The position numbers and the translations under genes are program-made. A DNA stretch of 64,000 nt, from assembly GCA_965228435.1 (NCBI GenBank), contig OZ245818.1, positions 4,836,001 to 4,900,000 on the forward strand, read 5' to 3'. Under the pieces are notes generated by a model that worked only from the letters and a program-made list of their open reading frames with translations, did no database searches and was not told the DNA's origin. The DNA comes from Hoeflea_A sp965228435 (GTDB taxonomy: Bacteria; Pseudomonadota; Alphaproteobacteria; Rhizobiales; Rhizobiaceae). Below are positions 33,115 to 41,706 of the stretch, piece after piece (position 1 is the stretch's first letter; each line of letters begins with the position of its first letter).

Positions 33115-33939
33115 GTGAATGTCCTTCTGATCGGTTTCGGGGAGGCGGGCAGAGCCTTTGCCGATGGTTGGCGGGCGGCGAAGATTGACGTCGACCTCAG
33201 CACCTATGATATCAAATTGCAGAGCACCGACTCCGCTGCCGAAATGCGCGCTGCAATTGAACAGCGCGGGGTGCGAGCCGTTCTTCCCGGAGACGATGTC
33301 TATCGAAGCGCCGATGTCGTATTTTCGCTTGTAACCGCTGATCAGGCGCTAGAGGCGGCCCGGCAAACCGCGCCTCATATGACGTCGGGCCAATCCTTCT
33401 GGGACCTGAATTCGGTGGCGCCCAGCACCAAGAGTGCAGCGGCAGGACTGTTTGCTGGCACCGGGGTGCGCTATCTCGATGTCGCCGTTCTCTCGCCTGT
33501 TCACCCGAAACGTCATCGGGCTCCGCTGGCGATCGGCGGGCCTGATGCCGGATCTGCTGCGGACATGGTTCGGGCGCTGGACCTGGATGCGGATGTTTTG
33601 TCCGGAACCGTCGGAGATGCTGCAACGCTCAAACTGTTGCGAAGTGTGGTCATCAAGGGCATGGAAGCCATTCTGGTGGAGTGCTATCAGGGCTGCCAGG
33701 CGACTGGTATGAACGAGCGGGTGCTATCGTCACTGGCAGCGTCCTTTCCGGGCATCGACTGGCCGCAAAGGGTCGATTACGTTCTCGATCGCGTTGCACA
33801 CCATGGAGACCGCAGGGCTGCGGAAATGCGCGAAGCGGCTATCATGCTTGAGGATCTCGGAATCGATTCCACGGTGACCGAGGCTGTCGCTGGCCGGTTG
33901 GCAAAAGGTGTTGGCAAGACGACCGCAAAAGGTGGATAA
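33115..33939 (+). CDS. NAD-binding 6-phosphogluconate-dehydrogenase-like protein with DUF1932
   Basis: A 274-aa dehydrogenase. The N-terminal Rossmann motif is VLLIGFGEAGRAFADGW, and the middle contains the substrate loop YLDVAVLSPVHPKRHRAPLAIGG. The C-terminal DUF1932 helical domain (KLLRSVVIKGMEAILVECYQG, then MLEDLGIDSTVTEAVAG) includes the conserved Lys. These enzymes reduce or oxidise beta-hydroxy acids. GTG 33115 begins the Rossmann strand and has GGGAG ten bases before. It is divergent from the transporter/glycerate-kinase group by 259 bp, so the three could serve one hydroxy-acid pathway. The protease gene starts almost immediately after it. Confidence 0.82.
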   Translation: MNVLLIGFGEAGRAFADGWRAAKIDVDLSTYDIKLQSTDSAAEMRAAIEQRGVRAVLPGDDVYRSADVVFSLVTADQALEAARQTAPHMTSGQSFWDLNSVAPSTKSAAAGLFAGTGVRYLDVAVLSPVHPKRHRAPLAIGGPDAGSAADMVRALDLDADVLSGTVGDAATLKLLRSVVIKGMEAILVECYQGCQATGMNERVLSSLAASFPGIDWPQRVDYVLDRVAHHGDRRAAEMREAAIMLEDLGIDSTVTEAVAGRLAKGVGKTTAKGG

Positions 33940-33952
33940 AGTTTTGAATTTA

Positions 33953-34759
33953 ATGAGTTTCAAACCGACGGCTGCACTCATTGCTGTGGCGATGGCGGCG
34001 TTCACGGCAATGCCCGTGCATTCCGAGAAGATCATTCTTCCCGGCATCATCGGCGCCGATGAGCGCAAGGCGAGGAAAAGTGACACCTGGCCGTGGATTG
34101 CCATTGGCCGCGTCAACAAATCGGGAAACGGTCACTGTACCGGCACCCTGGTGGCACCGGATCTGGTGGTCACGGCGAGCCACTGCCTTCTCAACCAGCG
34201 AACCAGGCGCATGCACCGTCCCGAATCGATGAAATTCGTGGCTGGCTATGATCGCGGCGATTATCAGGCCGTTCGCGATGTGATCGAATTCGCATTTCCC
34301 GATTGCGGCGCGTTTCAGGGCCCGATCAAAGGAATAGAGAAGATGGCCTTCGACGTGGTCGTGCTGCGGCTTGCGGAGCCAATAGAGGACATTGAGCCAC
34401 TGGCGATTGGCGCGGCGCCTGACAGGGCCTCCTCCGGCAGCCTTTTTCTGGCGGGATACCAGCAAGACCGACCCTACATGCTGTCCGTCCACGGCGAATG
34501 CTCGCAAAAACGCGGATTTTCATCCGACTATCTTCTGGCCCACAAATGCGATGCGACCCGCGGCGCCTCCGGCGGGCCGCTCATGGTGGAGCAGTCCGGA
34601 GATTGGACTCTCGTCGGGGTGCATGTGGGAAGTGTTCGAAGCGGAAAAAATCAGCCCAGCGTGCTTGGACTGGCAAGCACCGCGATCGCCGAGGGGATTG
34701 TCGCCGGTTCATCCTCGTCCAAACCGGGTGCCTGCATTCCGGTGCGTTTCACGAACTGA
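33953..34759 (+). CDS. Secreted trypsin-like (S1) serine protease
   Basis: A 268-aa protein with a signal peptide at residues 1-23 (PTAALIAVAMAAFTAMPVHS). The catalytic triad is complete: His77 in VVTASHCLL, Asp134 in MAFDVVVLRL and Ser206 in RGASGGPLM. The mature domain begins near GIIGADERKARKSDTWPWIA. Several Cys suggest disulfides. The start is ambiguous between ATG 33953 and a TTG at 33944 closer to the GGTGG; the frame is open to 33908. It follows the dehydrogenase gene by 13 bp and has a strong terminator. A processing role for neighbouring secreted proteins is conceivable but unproven. Confidence 0.88.
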   Translation: MSFKPTAALIAVAMAAFTAMPVHSEKIILPGIIGADERKARKSDTWPWIAIGRVNKSGNGHCTGTLVAPDLVVTASHCLLNQRTRRMHRPESMKFVAGYDRGDYQAVRDVIEFAFPDCGAFQGPIKGIEKMAFDVVVLRLAEPIEDIEPLAIGAAPDRASSGSLFLAGYQQDRPYMLSVHGECSQKRGFSSDYLLAHKCDATRGASGGPLMVEQSGDWTLVGVHVGSVRSGKNQPSVLGLASTAIAEGIVAGSSSSKPGACIPVRFTN

Positions 34760-34769
34760 ATGAGGCAGA

Positions 34770-34804
34770 CGTGACCGGGTCCTTGCCTCTCCCGGTCACG
34801 TTTT
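34770..34804 (+). terminator. Rho-independent terminator after the serine protease
   Basis: A 10-bp stem CGTGACCGGG / CCCGGTCACG with an 11-nt loop, followed by TTTT. It is 10 bp after the protease stop and 10 bp before the end of the convergent matrixin gene. Confidence 0.88.
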
Positions 34805-34814
34805 CAGCCTTTCG

Positions 34815-36191
34815 TTATGCAACCCAGGCACCGTCCTCGTAGTTGCCGACACTCCTCTGAACATTTTCATCGCTTTGCGTGAAGCTGATCAGGATGTCCT
34901 CGCGGCTCGCGTCGGATTGCAGGCGGCTGACCCAGTAGTCACGTCCCAGAGCATCCGAAGTTCGGCCCAGAACATTGGAATACATCGCCTCGATATAGGC
35001 GCCGTCACTGATATTGCTGCCAAAATTGAGCCTGAATTCATCGGAGTTGTAGAAGGCTGAAGCGAGATATTGATGCTTGGCTCCCTCGCTCCAGCCATTT
35101 CGATCGAGATTGTCCAGTTCTCCGACCCAGAACCGCAGCCCGCCTTCGTCGGGTGTGCGACCAAATGCGGCTTGATAGATCCGGTAGCCGAAACCCAGGT
35201 TCGGACCGCCAATGTCGAAGACGTAGTCACCATCCGCTAGATCGACCCTTTCCACGTTGACCAGAGTATCGGTGCCGCCATCGGGTTTTCCGACCACAAC
35301 CTGGCCATCGGCGCGCTTGTCGACGGTCAGGTCGGTTCGCGCCAACCGGTAAACCACTTTGTCGTTGCCCGAGCCGCCGTCAATCCTGTCAGATCCGCCG
35401 CTGAAGTTGATTGTATCGTCACCGGCGAGTGCATAGATCTGGTCGTTTGCCTGTGTTCCGGACAACCTGTCCGCACCGGGGGTCCCGTATATATCACCCG
35501 GATTGGGCGGCGGTGTCGGATCACTAGGGGGGGCCGGATCGGGATCGCTTGGCGGATCCGGAGGCGTGACGGCTGGTGGAGGACCATAGATGGCCTGGGC
35601 TGCATTGATGTCATCCTGAGTCAGGCCTGGCAGTGAATTGAATATGGTCGGGTACATGATCGATGGGGTGGCGCTGGAGTGGGCGATGCCCATGATGTGA
35701 CCGATCTCGTGCAAGGCAGCCTGATAGGCGCCAACTCCTGAATTGGCCGGGCCGACATTGTAGGTCCAGTTTTCTGCTCGGTCGAACCTGATGAAGGACT
35801 GGGTGATTGTGCTGCCGCTATAGGACCAGTTGGCCGAACCGATGGTGCCGCCGGGGCCTCCAAGATCGCCCCATCCCAGCCGGACGTCGACATTGGAGCT
35901 GTCGGCAACTTCGACGAAATCGATATTGGCGACCCTTTCCCATGCCTCGAAGGCTGCGCGGATAACCGATAAGAACTGGGAATTGCTGATAAAACCTGCG
36001 AACTGAATGTAGTCTGCGGCATAGTTGGCCGTTGCGACGGACCAGGTGACCGTGCTGCCCTGGCTGGCGTTTTGAGGGCTGACCGGCCATCGTTCGCCGG
36101 TCAGCCTGAAGTCGGCCACCTGCTGGTCGGTGTCGGCGTTCTGATTGAGCCGCGATGTTACGCAGCCGTCACATCCGCAATATGGAAGCAT
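34815..36191 (-). CDS. Matrixin-type zinc metalloprotease with RTX and DUF4214
   Basis: A 458-aa secreted protease. No Sec signal is present. It starts with MLPYCGCDGCVTSRLN, shared with the 1321-aa neighbour. The catalytic domain has the metzincin motif HEIGHIMGIAH (161-171) and a Met-turn in SIMYP. A Pro/Asp-rich linker (PPDPPSDPDPAPP) and RTX-like glycine repeats (about 240-290, GTPGADRLSGTQAND, GGSGND) follow. A C-terminal DUF4214 domain (IYQAAFGRTPDEGGLRFW) leads to an end in DENVQ...GAWVA. RTX repeats and the absent Sec signal point to type I export, probably by the system at 57.9 kb. ATG 36191 was chosen because the CGCxGC alignment begins there. Confidence 0.87.
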   Translation of the reverse strand: MLPYCGCDGCVTSRLNQNADTDQQVADFRLTGERWPVSPQNASQGSTVTWSVATANYAADYIQFAGFISNSQFLSVIRAAFEAWERVANIDFVEVADSSNVDVRLGWGDLGGPGGTIGSANWSYSGSTITQSFIRFDRAENWTYNVGPANSGVGAYQAALHEIGHIMGIAHSSATPSIMYPTIFNSLPGLTQDDINAAQAIYGPPPAVTPPDPPSDPDPAPPSDPTPPPNPGDIYGTPGADRLSGTQANDQIYALAGDDTINFSGGSDRIDGGSGNDKVVYRLARTDLTVDKRADGQVVVGKPDGGTDTLVNVERVDLADGDYVFDIGGPNLGFGYRIYQAAFGRTPDEGGLRFWVGELDNLDRNGWSEGAKHQYLASAFYNSDEFRLNFGSNISDGAYIEAMYSNVLGRTSDALGRDYWVSRLQSDASREDILISFTQSDENVQRSVGNYEDGAWVA

Positions 36192-36342
36192 CTGAAAATC
36201 CACCCGTTAGAAGACAGGTGTCTTGTCCTCAAACAGCTGGGCGAATTCGTGTTCGAAACGATCACAAATGTGGCGTTTCACGTTAGATATGTGTTTGTAA
36301 TGGCTTCGTTTTCAGCTATGCCGGCAGAACCGGGACGGAGGG

Positions 36343-39300
36343 TCAGACGACCCAGACACCGTCGTCAAGATTTTCCAGATTGTTCTGTACGTTCTCGTCA
36401 CTTTCCGAGAAAGCGACGAGGATTTGTTCGCGCGTCAAGCCGTTCTCCATGCCGCCGACCCAGAAGTCGTAACCTTCCTGATCCGGCAGCCGGAAGAGCA
36501 CGTTGACGTACATCGCGTCGATGTAATCGAAGTTGCTCGGATTTGTCCCGTAGAGATCGCGAAACTCGTCCGACTGGTTGAACTGGGTGGCGATGTACTG
36601 CTGTTTGACCTCATCGCTCCATCCGCGGGCGTCGAGACTGTCGAGAACGCCCGTCCAGAAGCGCAGGCCACCTTCATCGGGAGTACGCCCGAAAGCCGCC
36701 TGGTAAATCCGGTAGCTGAAACCGATATTCGGGCTGTCAATGTCGAAGACAAAGTCGCCATCGGTGAGATCGATGCGCTCGATGTTGAAAAGCGTGTCGC
36801 TGTTGCCGCCAGGCTTTTCGACCCGAACCATGCCCGGGCCCAACAGCTGCTGCTGATACTCGGATCGGGACCCGCCATAGACCACGGTGTCGTTTCCACC
36901 TTCCCCGTCGATCACATCCGAACCGGCGCTTTCCTCGATTGTATCGTCACCGTCACCGGCCTCGATCTGATCGTTTTCCTGGGTGCCGTCCAGCTTGTTG
37001 GCACCACCATCGCCCGTAATGGGCGCGCCGCCGACATCGTTCACAGCGATGACGAAGTCTTCTTCGTGTGCCGGTCCCGTTCCGTCGGTCGCACTGACCC
37101 TGACGGTGTGGCTTGTCGCGACCTCGAAATCGAGGGTCGCGCCATCCGCGACCTTCAAGGTGTTTCCATCGAGATAGAAACGGCCATTCGCGTCGTCGAC
37201 AAGGGTATAGACCGCCGCCGGTTCCAGCGGATTCTCGGAGGCCTCAAATGTGGCCACGACCGTATGGGCGGCGGAATTCTCGTGGACAGACCCACCGGAT
37301 GCGATCGCGATATCCGAGATTGCCATGTTGGCGATCTGGATGACGAATTCCTCTTCATAAGGCTGTCCGGATCCATCAACGGCCTGCAACAGGACGGTAT
37401 GGCTCGTCGCCGTCTCGTAATCGATCACCGCCCCATTGGCGACCCTCAGGACGTTCTGTTCGAGCACGAACAGTCCACCGGCGTCATCGAGCAAGGAAAA
37501 CTGGGCGCTTGCAATGCCACCGAATTCATAGGCCTCGAATGTTGCCACTTCAGCGCCCGAAGCGGCGTTTTCCTGAATCGAGCCGCCGGAGACCAGGGCG
37601 ATGTCGTCGATCGAGGTGTCGGACACCTGGATGACGAACTCTTCCTCATGGGCCGGTCCCGTTCCGTCGGTCGCGCTGACCCTGACGGTGTGGCTTGTCG
37701 CGACTTCGAAATCGAGCGTCGCGCCATCCGCGACCTTCAAAGTGTTTCCATCGAGATAGAAAAGACCATTGGCGTCGTCGACGAGGGTATAGACCGCCGC
37801 CGGTTCCAGTGGATTCTCGAAGGCCTCAAATGTGGCGACGACCGTGTCGGCGGCGGAATTCTCGTTGACGGAACCACCGGATGCGATGGCGATATCCGAG
37901 ATTGCCATGTTGGCGATCTGGATGACGAATTCCTCGTCGTAAGGCTGTCCGGATCCATCAACGGCCTGCAACACGACGGTATGGCTCGTCGCCGTCTCGT
38001 AATCGATCACCGCCCCACTCGCGACCCTGAGGACGTTGTCTTCGAGCACGAACAGTCCACCGGCGTCGTCGAGCAAGGAAAACTGAGCGCTTGCGAGGCC
38101 ACCGAATTCATAGGCCTCGAATGTTGCCACTTCAGTGCCCGAAGCGGCGTTTTCCTGAATCGAGCCGCCGGAGACCAGGGCGATGTCGTTGATCGAGGTG
38201 TTGGACACCTGGATGACGAAGACTTCCTCACGGGCCGGTCCGTTTCCGTCGGTCGCGCTGATCCTGACGGTGTGGCTGGTCGCGTCCTCGAAATCCAGCG
38301 CCGCGCCCGAGGCGACGCGCAGCGTGTTGCCGTCGAGAACAAATCGGCCACCGGCATCATCCAACAGCGCGAATTGCGCAGTCGACTCCAATTGATCGTC
38401 GAAGGCCTGAAAGCGCGCTACTTCCGTTCCGGCCGCGGCGCCTTCCTGGACCGATCCACCCGTGGCCAGGGCAATGTCGGAAATCGCCGCATTGACAAGC
38501 TGGACCGTAAATTCCTCTTCATGGGCAGGGCCCGATCCATCGGAGGCGCTGATCCGTACGGTGTGGCTTGGATTGCCTTCGAAATCGAGTTGCGCCCCGG
38601 ACGCCAGCTTCAGGATATCGCCGTCCAGGACGAACAGACCGCCGGCATCATCGACAAGCGTGAAGTTGGCAAATGGCAGGACCTGTTCGTCGAAAGCCTG
38701 CAGCTGGCCAATCTCGGTGCCCGCCGCTGCGTTTTCAGCGATGAAATTGCCGGACAAGGTGATGTCCTGGACCGGCACATTCACGACCTGGATGACGAAG
38801 TCTTCCTGCAGACCGGCACCGTTGCCATCGGCAGCACCGATCCGCACCGTGTGACTGGTTTCGGTCTCGTAGTCGAGCTGCGCTCCAGCGGCAAGTTTCA
38901 GCGTAGTGCCATCGAGCACGAACAATCCACCGCCATCATCGAGCAGTGTCAGCGGCGCTGCGACGCCGGCGGCGCCCTCGAAGACCTGGAACTGTGCTAC
39001 GGACGTTCCCGTCCCGGCGTCTTCGCTGACCGATCCGCCAGACATGGCAATGTCGGAGATCGCAACGTTCTCGATCTGGATGACGAAATTTTCTTCATGC
39101 GCCGGTCCGGTTCCGTCGGTGGCGCGGATTCGAACGACGTGGCTGGTTTCGGTTTCGTAGTCCAGAGTCGCGCCATTGGCGACCCGCAGAACATTGCCAT
39201 CCAGGACAAAGAGGCCGCCTGCGTTGTTGATCAGGGAAAGCTGGGCTGTCTCCTGTGTGCCGCTTTCGAAGGCGGCAAAGGTTGCGACCGAAGTTCCGCC

Positions 39301-40308
39301 GAATGCACTTTCTTCCACAGAACCGCCGGAGGTGAGGGCGATGTCGGTGATCGCCTGATTGTCGACCTGAACCGTCAGTGACTGGTCGAAAAAGGCGTTG
39401 TCCTGATCGGTCACGCGAATTGTCAGCTGGAAACTCTGGTTTGCTTCGAAATCGATGTCTGCGCCGCTGGCGAGCCGCAGCTGATCGCCGACGATCTCAA
39501 AGTTGCTCCAGCCCAAGCCCTGGGCGATGATCTCGAAACTGTGGGTGTCGCCGGCATCCGGGTCGCTGGCCGTCAGCGTGCCGATCAATGTGCCAGCGGA
39601 CGCGTTTTCCGTAACGGAATTCGCCGACAGGCTCACCCCGTCCGGATCCGAGTTGGTTGGCGTTCCGCCGCCACCGCCCGCAGCGGGTGAACCATAGATC
39701 GCCTGTCCTGCGTCGATATCGTCCTGGGTCAGTCCGGTGAGCGAATTGTTGAGAAATGCAGCCATGACCGCGCCGCTGTCATCGGAATGACCAATGCCGA
39801 TGGCATGCCCGATTTCATGCAATGCGACGAGATAGGCGCTGATTCCCGGACCGCCTCCACCGATATTGAGGTTCCAGTTTTCGGCAGAATCGAATTCGAT
39901 AAATGACTGCGTGAGTTCGTTGCTGCCGTTCCACGAGTAATAGGCGACACCAAGCGTTCCACTGGAGCCGTCGATATCTCCGTACCCTAATCGGATGTCG
40001 ACGTTGGAGCTGTCCGAGACTTCAACAAAGTCGATGTTTGTGACCTGCTCCCACGCATCGAAGGCGGCGCGAATGGCCGCAGTGAATTGGGCGTCGGAGA
40101 TGAAGCCGTCAAACTGAATATAGTCGGCAGCATAATTGGCTGTTGCCATCGACCATGTAACCGTCGCACCCGCCTGGTGGACGACCGGATCGACCTCCCA
40201 ACGGACACCGTTCAGATTGTATTCCTGGTTGCCGGTCTTCTCGACGGCATCTGATGCGTCGTTCAGCCGTTGAGATACGCAACCCGAGCAACCGCATATG
40301 GCAAACAT
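36343..40308 (-). CDS. Large matrixin-type metalloprotease with cadherin-like repeats and DUF4214
   Basis: A 1321-aa secreted protein. The N-terminus MFAICGCSGCVSQRLN and the catalytic domain with HEIGHAIGIGH (164-174) and a Met-turn VMAAF match the 458-aa neighbour. Residues of about 220-1110 are nine or so cadherin-like modules of about 97 aa (ISDIAxxSGGSVxENxA... DYETxTSHTVR). A 582-bp pair of modules is tandemly duplicated. Then come RTX-like glycine repeats (GDGDDTIEESAGSDVIDGEGGND) and a DUF4214 domain (IYQAAFGRTPDEGGLRFW), ending in DENVQ...DGVWVV. Type I export and calcium binding are expected. The two proteases are tandem, separated by 151 bp. Confidence 0.87.
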   Translation of the reverse strand: MFAICGCSGCVSQRLNDASDAVEKTGNQEYNLNGVRWEVDPVVHQAGATVTWSMATANYAADYIQFDGFISDAQFTAAIRAAFDAWEQVTNIDFVEVSDSSNVDIRLGYGDIDGSSGTLGVAYYSWNGSNELTQSFIEFDSAENWNLNIGGGGPGISAYLVALHEIGHAIGIGHSDDSGAVMAAFLNNSLTGLTQDDIDAGQAIYGSPAAGGGGGTPTNSDPDGVSLSANSVTENASAGTLIGTLTASDPDAGDTHSFEIIAQGLGWSNFEIVGDQLRLASGADIDFEANQSFQLTIRVTDQDNAFFDQSLTVQVDNQAITDIALTSGGSVEESAFGGTSVATFAAFESGTQETAQLSLINNAGGLFVLDGNVLRVANGATLDYETETSHVVRIRATDGTGPAHEENFVIQIENVAISDIAMSGGSVSEDAGTGTSVAQFQVFEGAAGVAAPLTLLDDGGGLFVLDGTTLKLAAGAQLDYETETSHTVRIGAADGNGAGLQEDFVIQVVNVPVQDITLSGNFIAENAAAGTEIGQLQAFDEQVLPFANFTLVDDAGGLFVLDGDILKLASGAQLDFEGNPSHTVRISASDGSGPAHEEEFTVQLVNAAISDIALATGGSVQEGAAAGTEVARFQAFDDQLESTAQFALLDDAGGRFVLDGNTLRVASGAALDFEDATSHTVRISATDGNGPAREEVFVIQVSNTSINDIALVSGGSIQENAASGTEVATFEAYEFGGLASAQFSLLDDAGGLFVLEDNVLRVASGAVIDYETATSHTVVLQAVDGSGQPYDEEFVIQIANMAISDIAIASGGSVNENSAADTVVATFEAFENPLEPAAVYTLVDDANGLFYLDGNTLKVADGATLDFEVATSHTVRVSATDGTGPAHEEEFVIQVSDTSIDDIALVSGGSIQENAASGAEVATFEAYEFGGIASAQFSLLDDAGGLFVLEQNVLRVANGAVIDYETATSHTVLLQAVDGSGQPYEEEFVIQIANMAISDIAIASGGSVHENSAAHTVVATFEASENPLEPAAVYTLVDDANGRFYLDGNTLKVADGATLDFEVATSHTVRVSATDGTGPAHEEDFVIAVNDVGGAPITGDGGANKLDGTQENDQIEAGDGDDTIEESAGSDVIDGEGGNDTVVYGGSRSEYQQQLLGPGMVRVEKPGGNSDTLFNIERIDLTDGDFVFDIDSPNIGFSYRIYQAAFGRTPDEGGLRFWTGVLDSLDARGWSDEVKQQYIATQFNQSDEFRDLYGTNPSNFDYIDAMYVNVLFRLPDQEGYDFWVGGMENGLTREQILVAFSESDENVQNNLENLDDGVWVV
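37071..38234 (-). repeat. Recent 582-bp tandem duplication inside the cadherin-like protease gene
   Basis: Blocks starting at 37071 and 37653 are nearly identical over about 582 bp, i.e. 194 codons or two cadherin-like modules. Synonymous differences are few, showing recent duplication or gene conversion. The other modules in the gene have diverged much further. Confidence 0.75.
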
Positions 40309-40532
40309 CGTTAATTCTCACCCCAATCCAGTGACGGCATCATAACCGACGAGGCAAAAAACTTCGTTTAAGCGATCTTCACATTTTTATCATTGGCGTT
40401 AGCGCGATGTGTCCGGCGCCCCAGTCCGGTGCTGTGCACGCGAGACCAAGAGACGATTCGGTTCAATTTGCCAGAAAACCGGTACTTTTGACAGGTGTAG
40501 CGTTTCAGCGCGTGCTACGCGGTGCCCGCACG

Positions 40533-41675
40533 TCAGGCGATTTCATGGTAAATGCCAAGCGTGCTTACAGCATTTTCTTCCCAGGTAAATCGACCGGCAC
40601 GTTGGCTCAGGCGGGATCTCAGGTCAGCGTTCAGGAACCACTCTTCCTCGACCGCTTTTTGCATGGCTGAACTCCACGCGCAGACATCAAGAGCGGGAGC
40701 GGTGAGGCCCTCGGGCCCGGCGACCTCTTCCGGCGCACCGCCCGCGGAGATTATCGGTCGCGTGCCCGCCGCCATGGCCTCGGCGACCGGCATGCCGAAG
40801 CCCTCATAGAGCGAAGGATAGAGGAAGGCGGCTGCATTGGCGTATAGCGCATGCATGACGCGCTCGGACACGTATCCCAGGAACCGAACACTTCCGCTGC
40901 GCCGCAGCGCATCGGTTCCGGCGGGCAGTTTGAGATCGCCCCAGCCTTGCGGCCCGACGACGACCAGTGGGCGCTCGGATTGGCCGTGCCCGCAATAGTC
41001 GATATAGGCGGACAGGAGGGTGGCCAGGTTCTTGCGCGGTTCCTGGGTTCCGACGCTGAGAAAGTAGCCGCCCGGCGCCAGATCCAGGTCGTGCAGCACA
41101 CGTTCGGCCTGATCCGGTTTGCCGAAATAGAGCGGATTGGTACCGGGTGGCGTTATGCGTATGCGCTCCGCGGGAATGGAGAGCGTTTCGACAATTTCGT
41201 CGGCGCTGAACTGCGATACGGTGTTGATGAGCGGTGCGTCGACAAATTCGTCGGCTCGGCTTGTCAGAAAATCGACCCGCTGCCGGGGATGCCATTCGGG
41301 ATGGCGCAGGTGCGAAACATCATGGATCAGCGGAAGAACCGGAATATCGATCCGGCGAGTGGGCAGGAAGTTCGTGGCGTGAAACAGGTCGAGCACACGG
41401 ACCGCTGAGTCGAACTGTCGGTCGACGAAGCCGCGATAAATCTTGCGCAACAGCTGTGATTTTCGGGCGATGTCGGTCACCATCCGCAACGAGCCGCCGG
41501 TTTGTGTTCCGGGGTCATCCTGAGCGTAGTCCGTGATCGGCCGGTAACGGGTGCCGTCGAGGATCCTGACGGCGACATCGCCTTCCGGAATGTGATTGAC
41601 CAGGGAAAAGGTGTACGTGCCGACACCCGTTCTCGGATGCCTCATGCAGGTCCCGTCAATTCCGACATTGATCAT
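40533..41675 (-). CDS. GT4-family glycosyltransferase
   Basis: A 380-aa GT-B glycosyltransferase. The N-terminal part starts INVGIDGTCMRHPRTGVGTY, with the glycine-rich acceptor-side loop. The C-terminal donor domain has LSVGTQEPRKNLATLL and the EX7E nucleotide-sugar motif in PSLYEGFGMPVAEAMAAG. Enzymes of this kind transfer mannose or similar sugars to lipid-linked polysaccharide. It is the last gene of a minus-strand operon with two more glycosyltransferases and a methyltransferase, 31 bp after the previous one. A role in O-antigen or exopolysaccharide is inferred. Confidence 0.88.
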   Translation of the reverse strand: MINVGIDGTCMRHPRTGVGTYTFSLVNHIPEGDVAVRILDGTRYRPITDYAQDDPGTQTGGSLRMVTDIARKSQLLRKIYRGFVDRQFDSAVRVLDLFHATNFLPTRRIDIPVLPLIHDVSHLRHPEWHPRQRVDFLTSRADEFVDAPLINTVSQFSADEIVETLSIPAERIRITPPGTNPLYFGKPDQAERVLHDLDLAPGGYFLSVGTQEPRKNLATLLSAYIDYCGHGQSERPLVVVGPQGWGDLKLPAGTDALRRSGSVRFLGYVSERVMHALYANAAAFLYPSLYEGFGMPVAEAMAAGTRPIISAGGAPEEVAGPEGLTAPALDVCAWSSAMQKAVEEEWFLNADLRSRLSQRAGRFTWEENAVSTLGIYHEIA

Positions 41676-41706
41676 GGTCTCACCGGGATCATGGTCTCAC
41701 CGGCGC

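Noticed and set aside
36424..39381. A 985-codon open frame on the plus strand
   Set aside because: It is antisense to the cadherin-like protease gene; the repeats and Arg/Asp-rich composition simply mirror that gene, and it has no recognisable domain or start signal.
37050..39400. CRISPR-like regular repeats
   Set aside because: The repeats are in-frame coding modules of about 290 bp, far larger than CRISPR units, with no spacer pattern.
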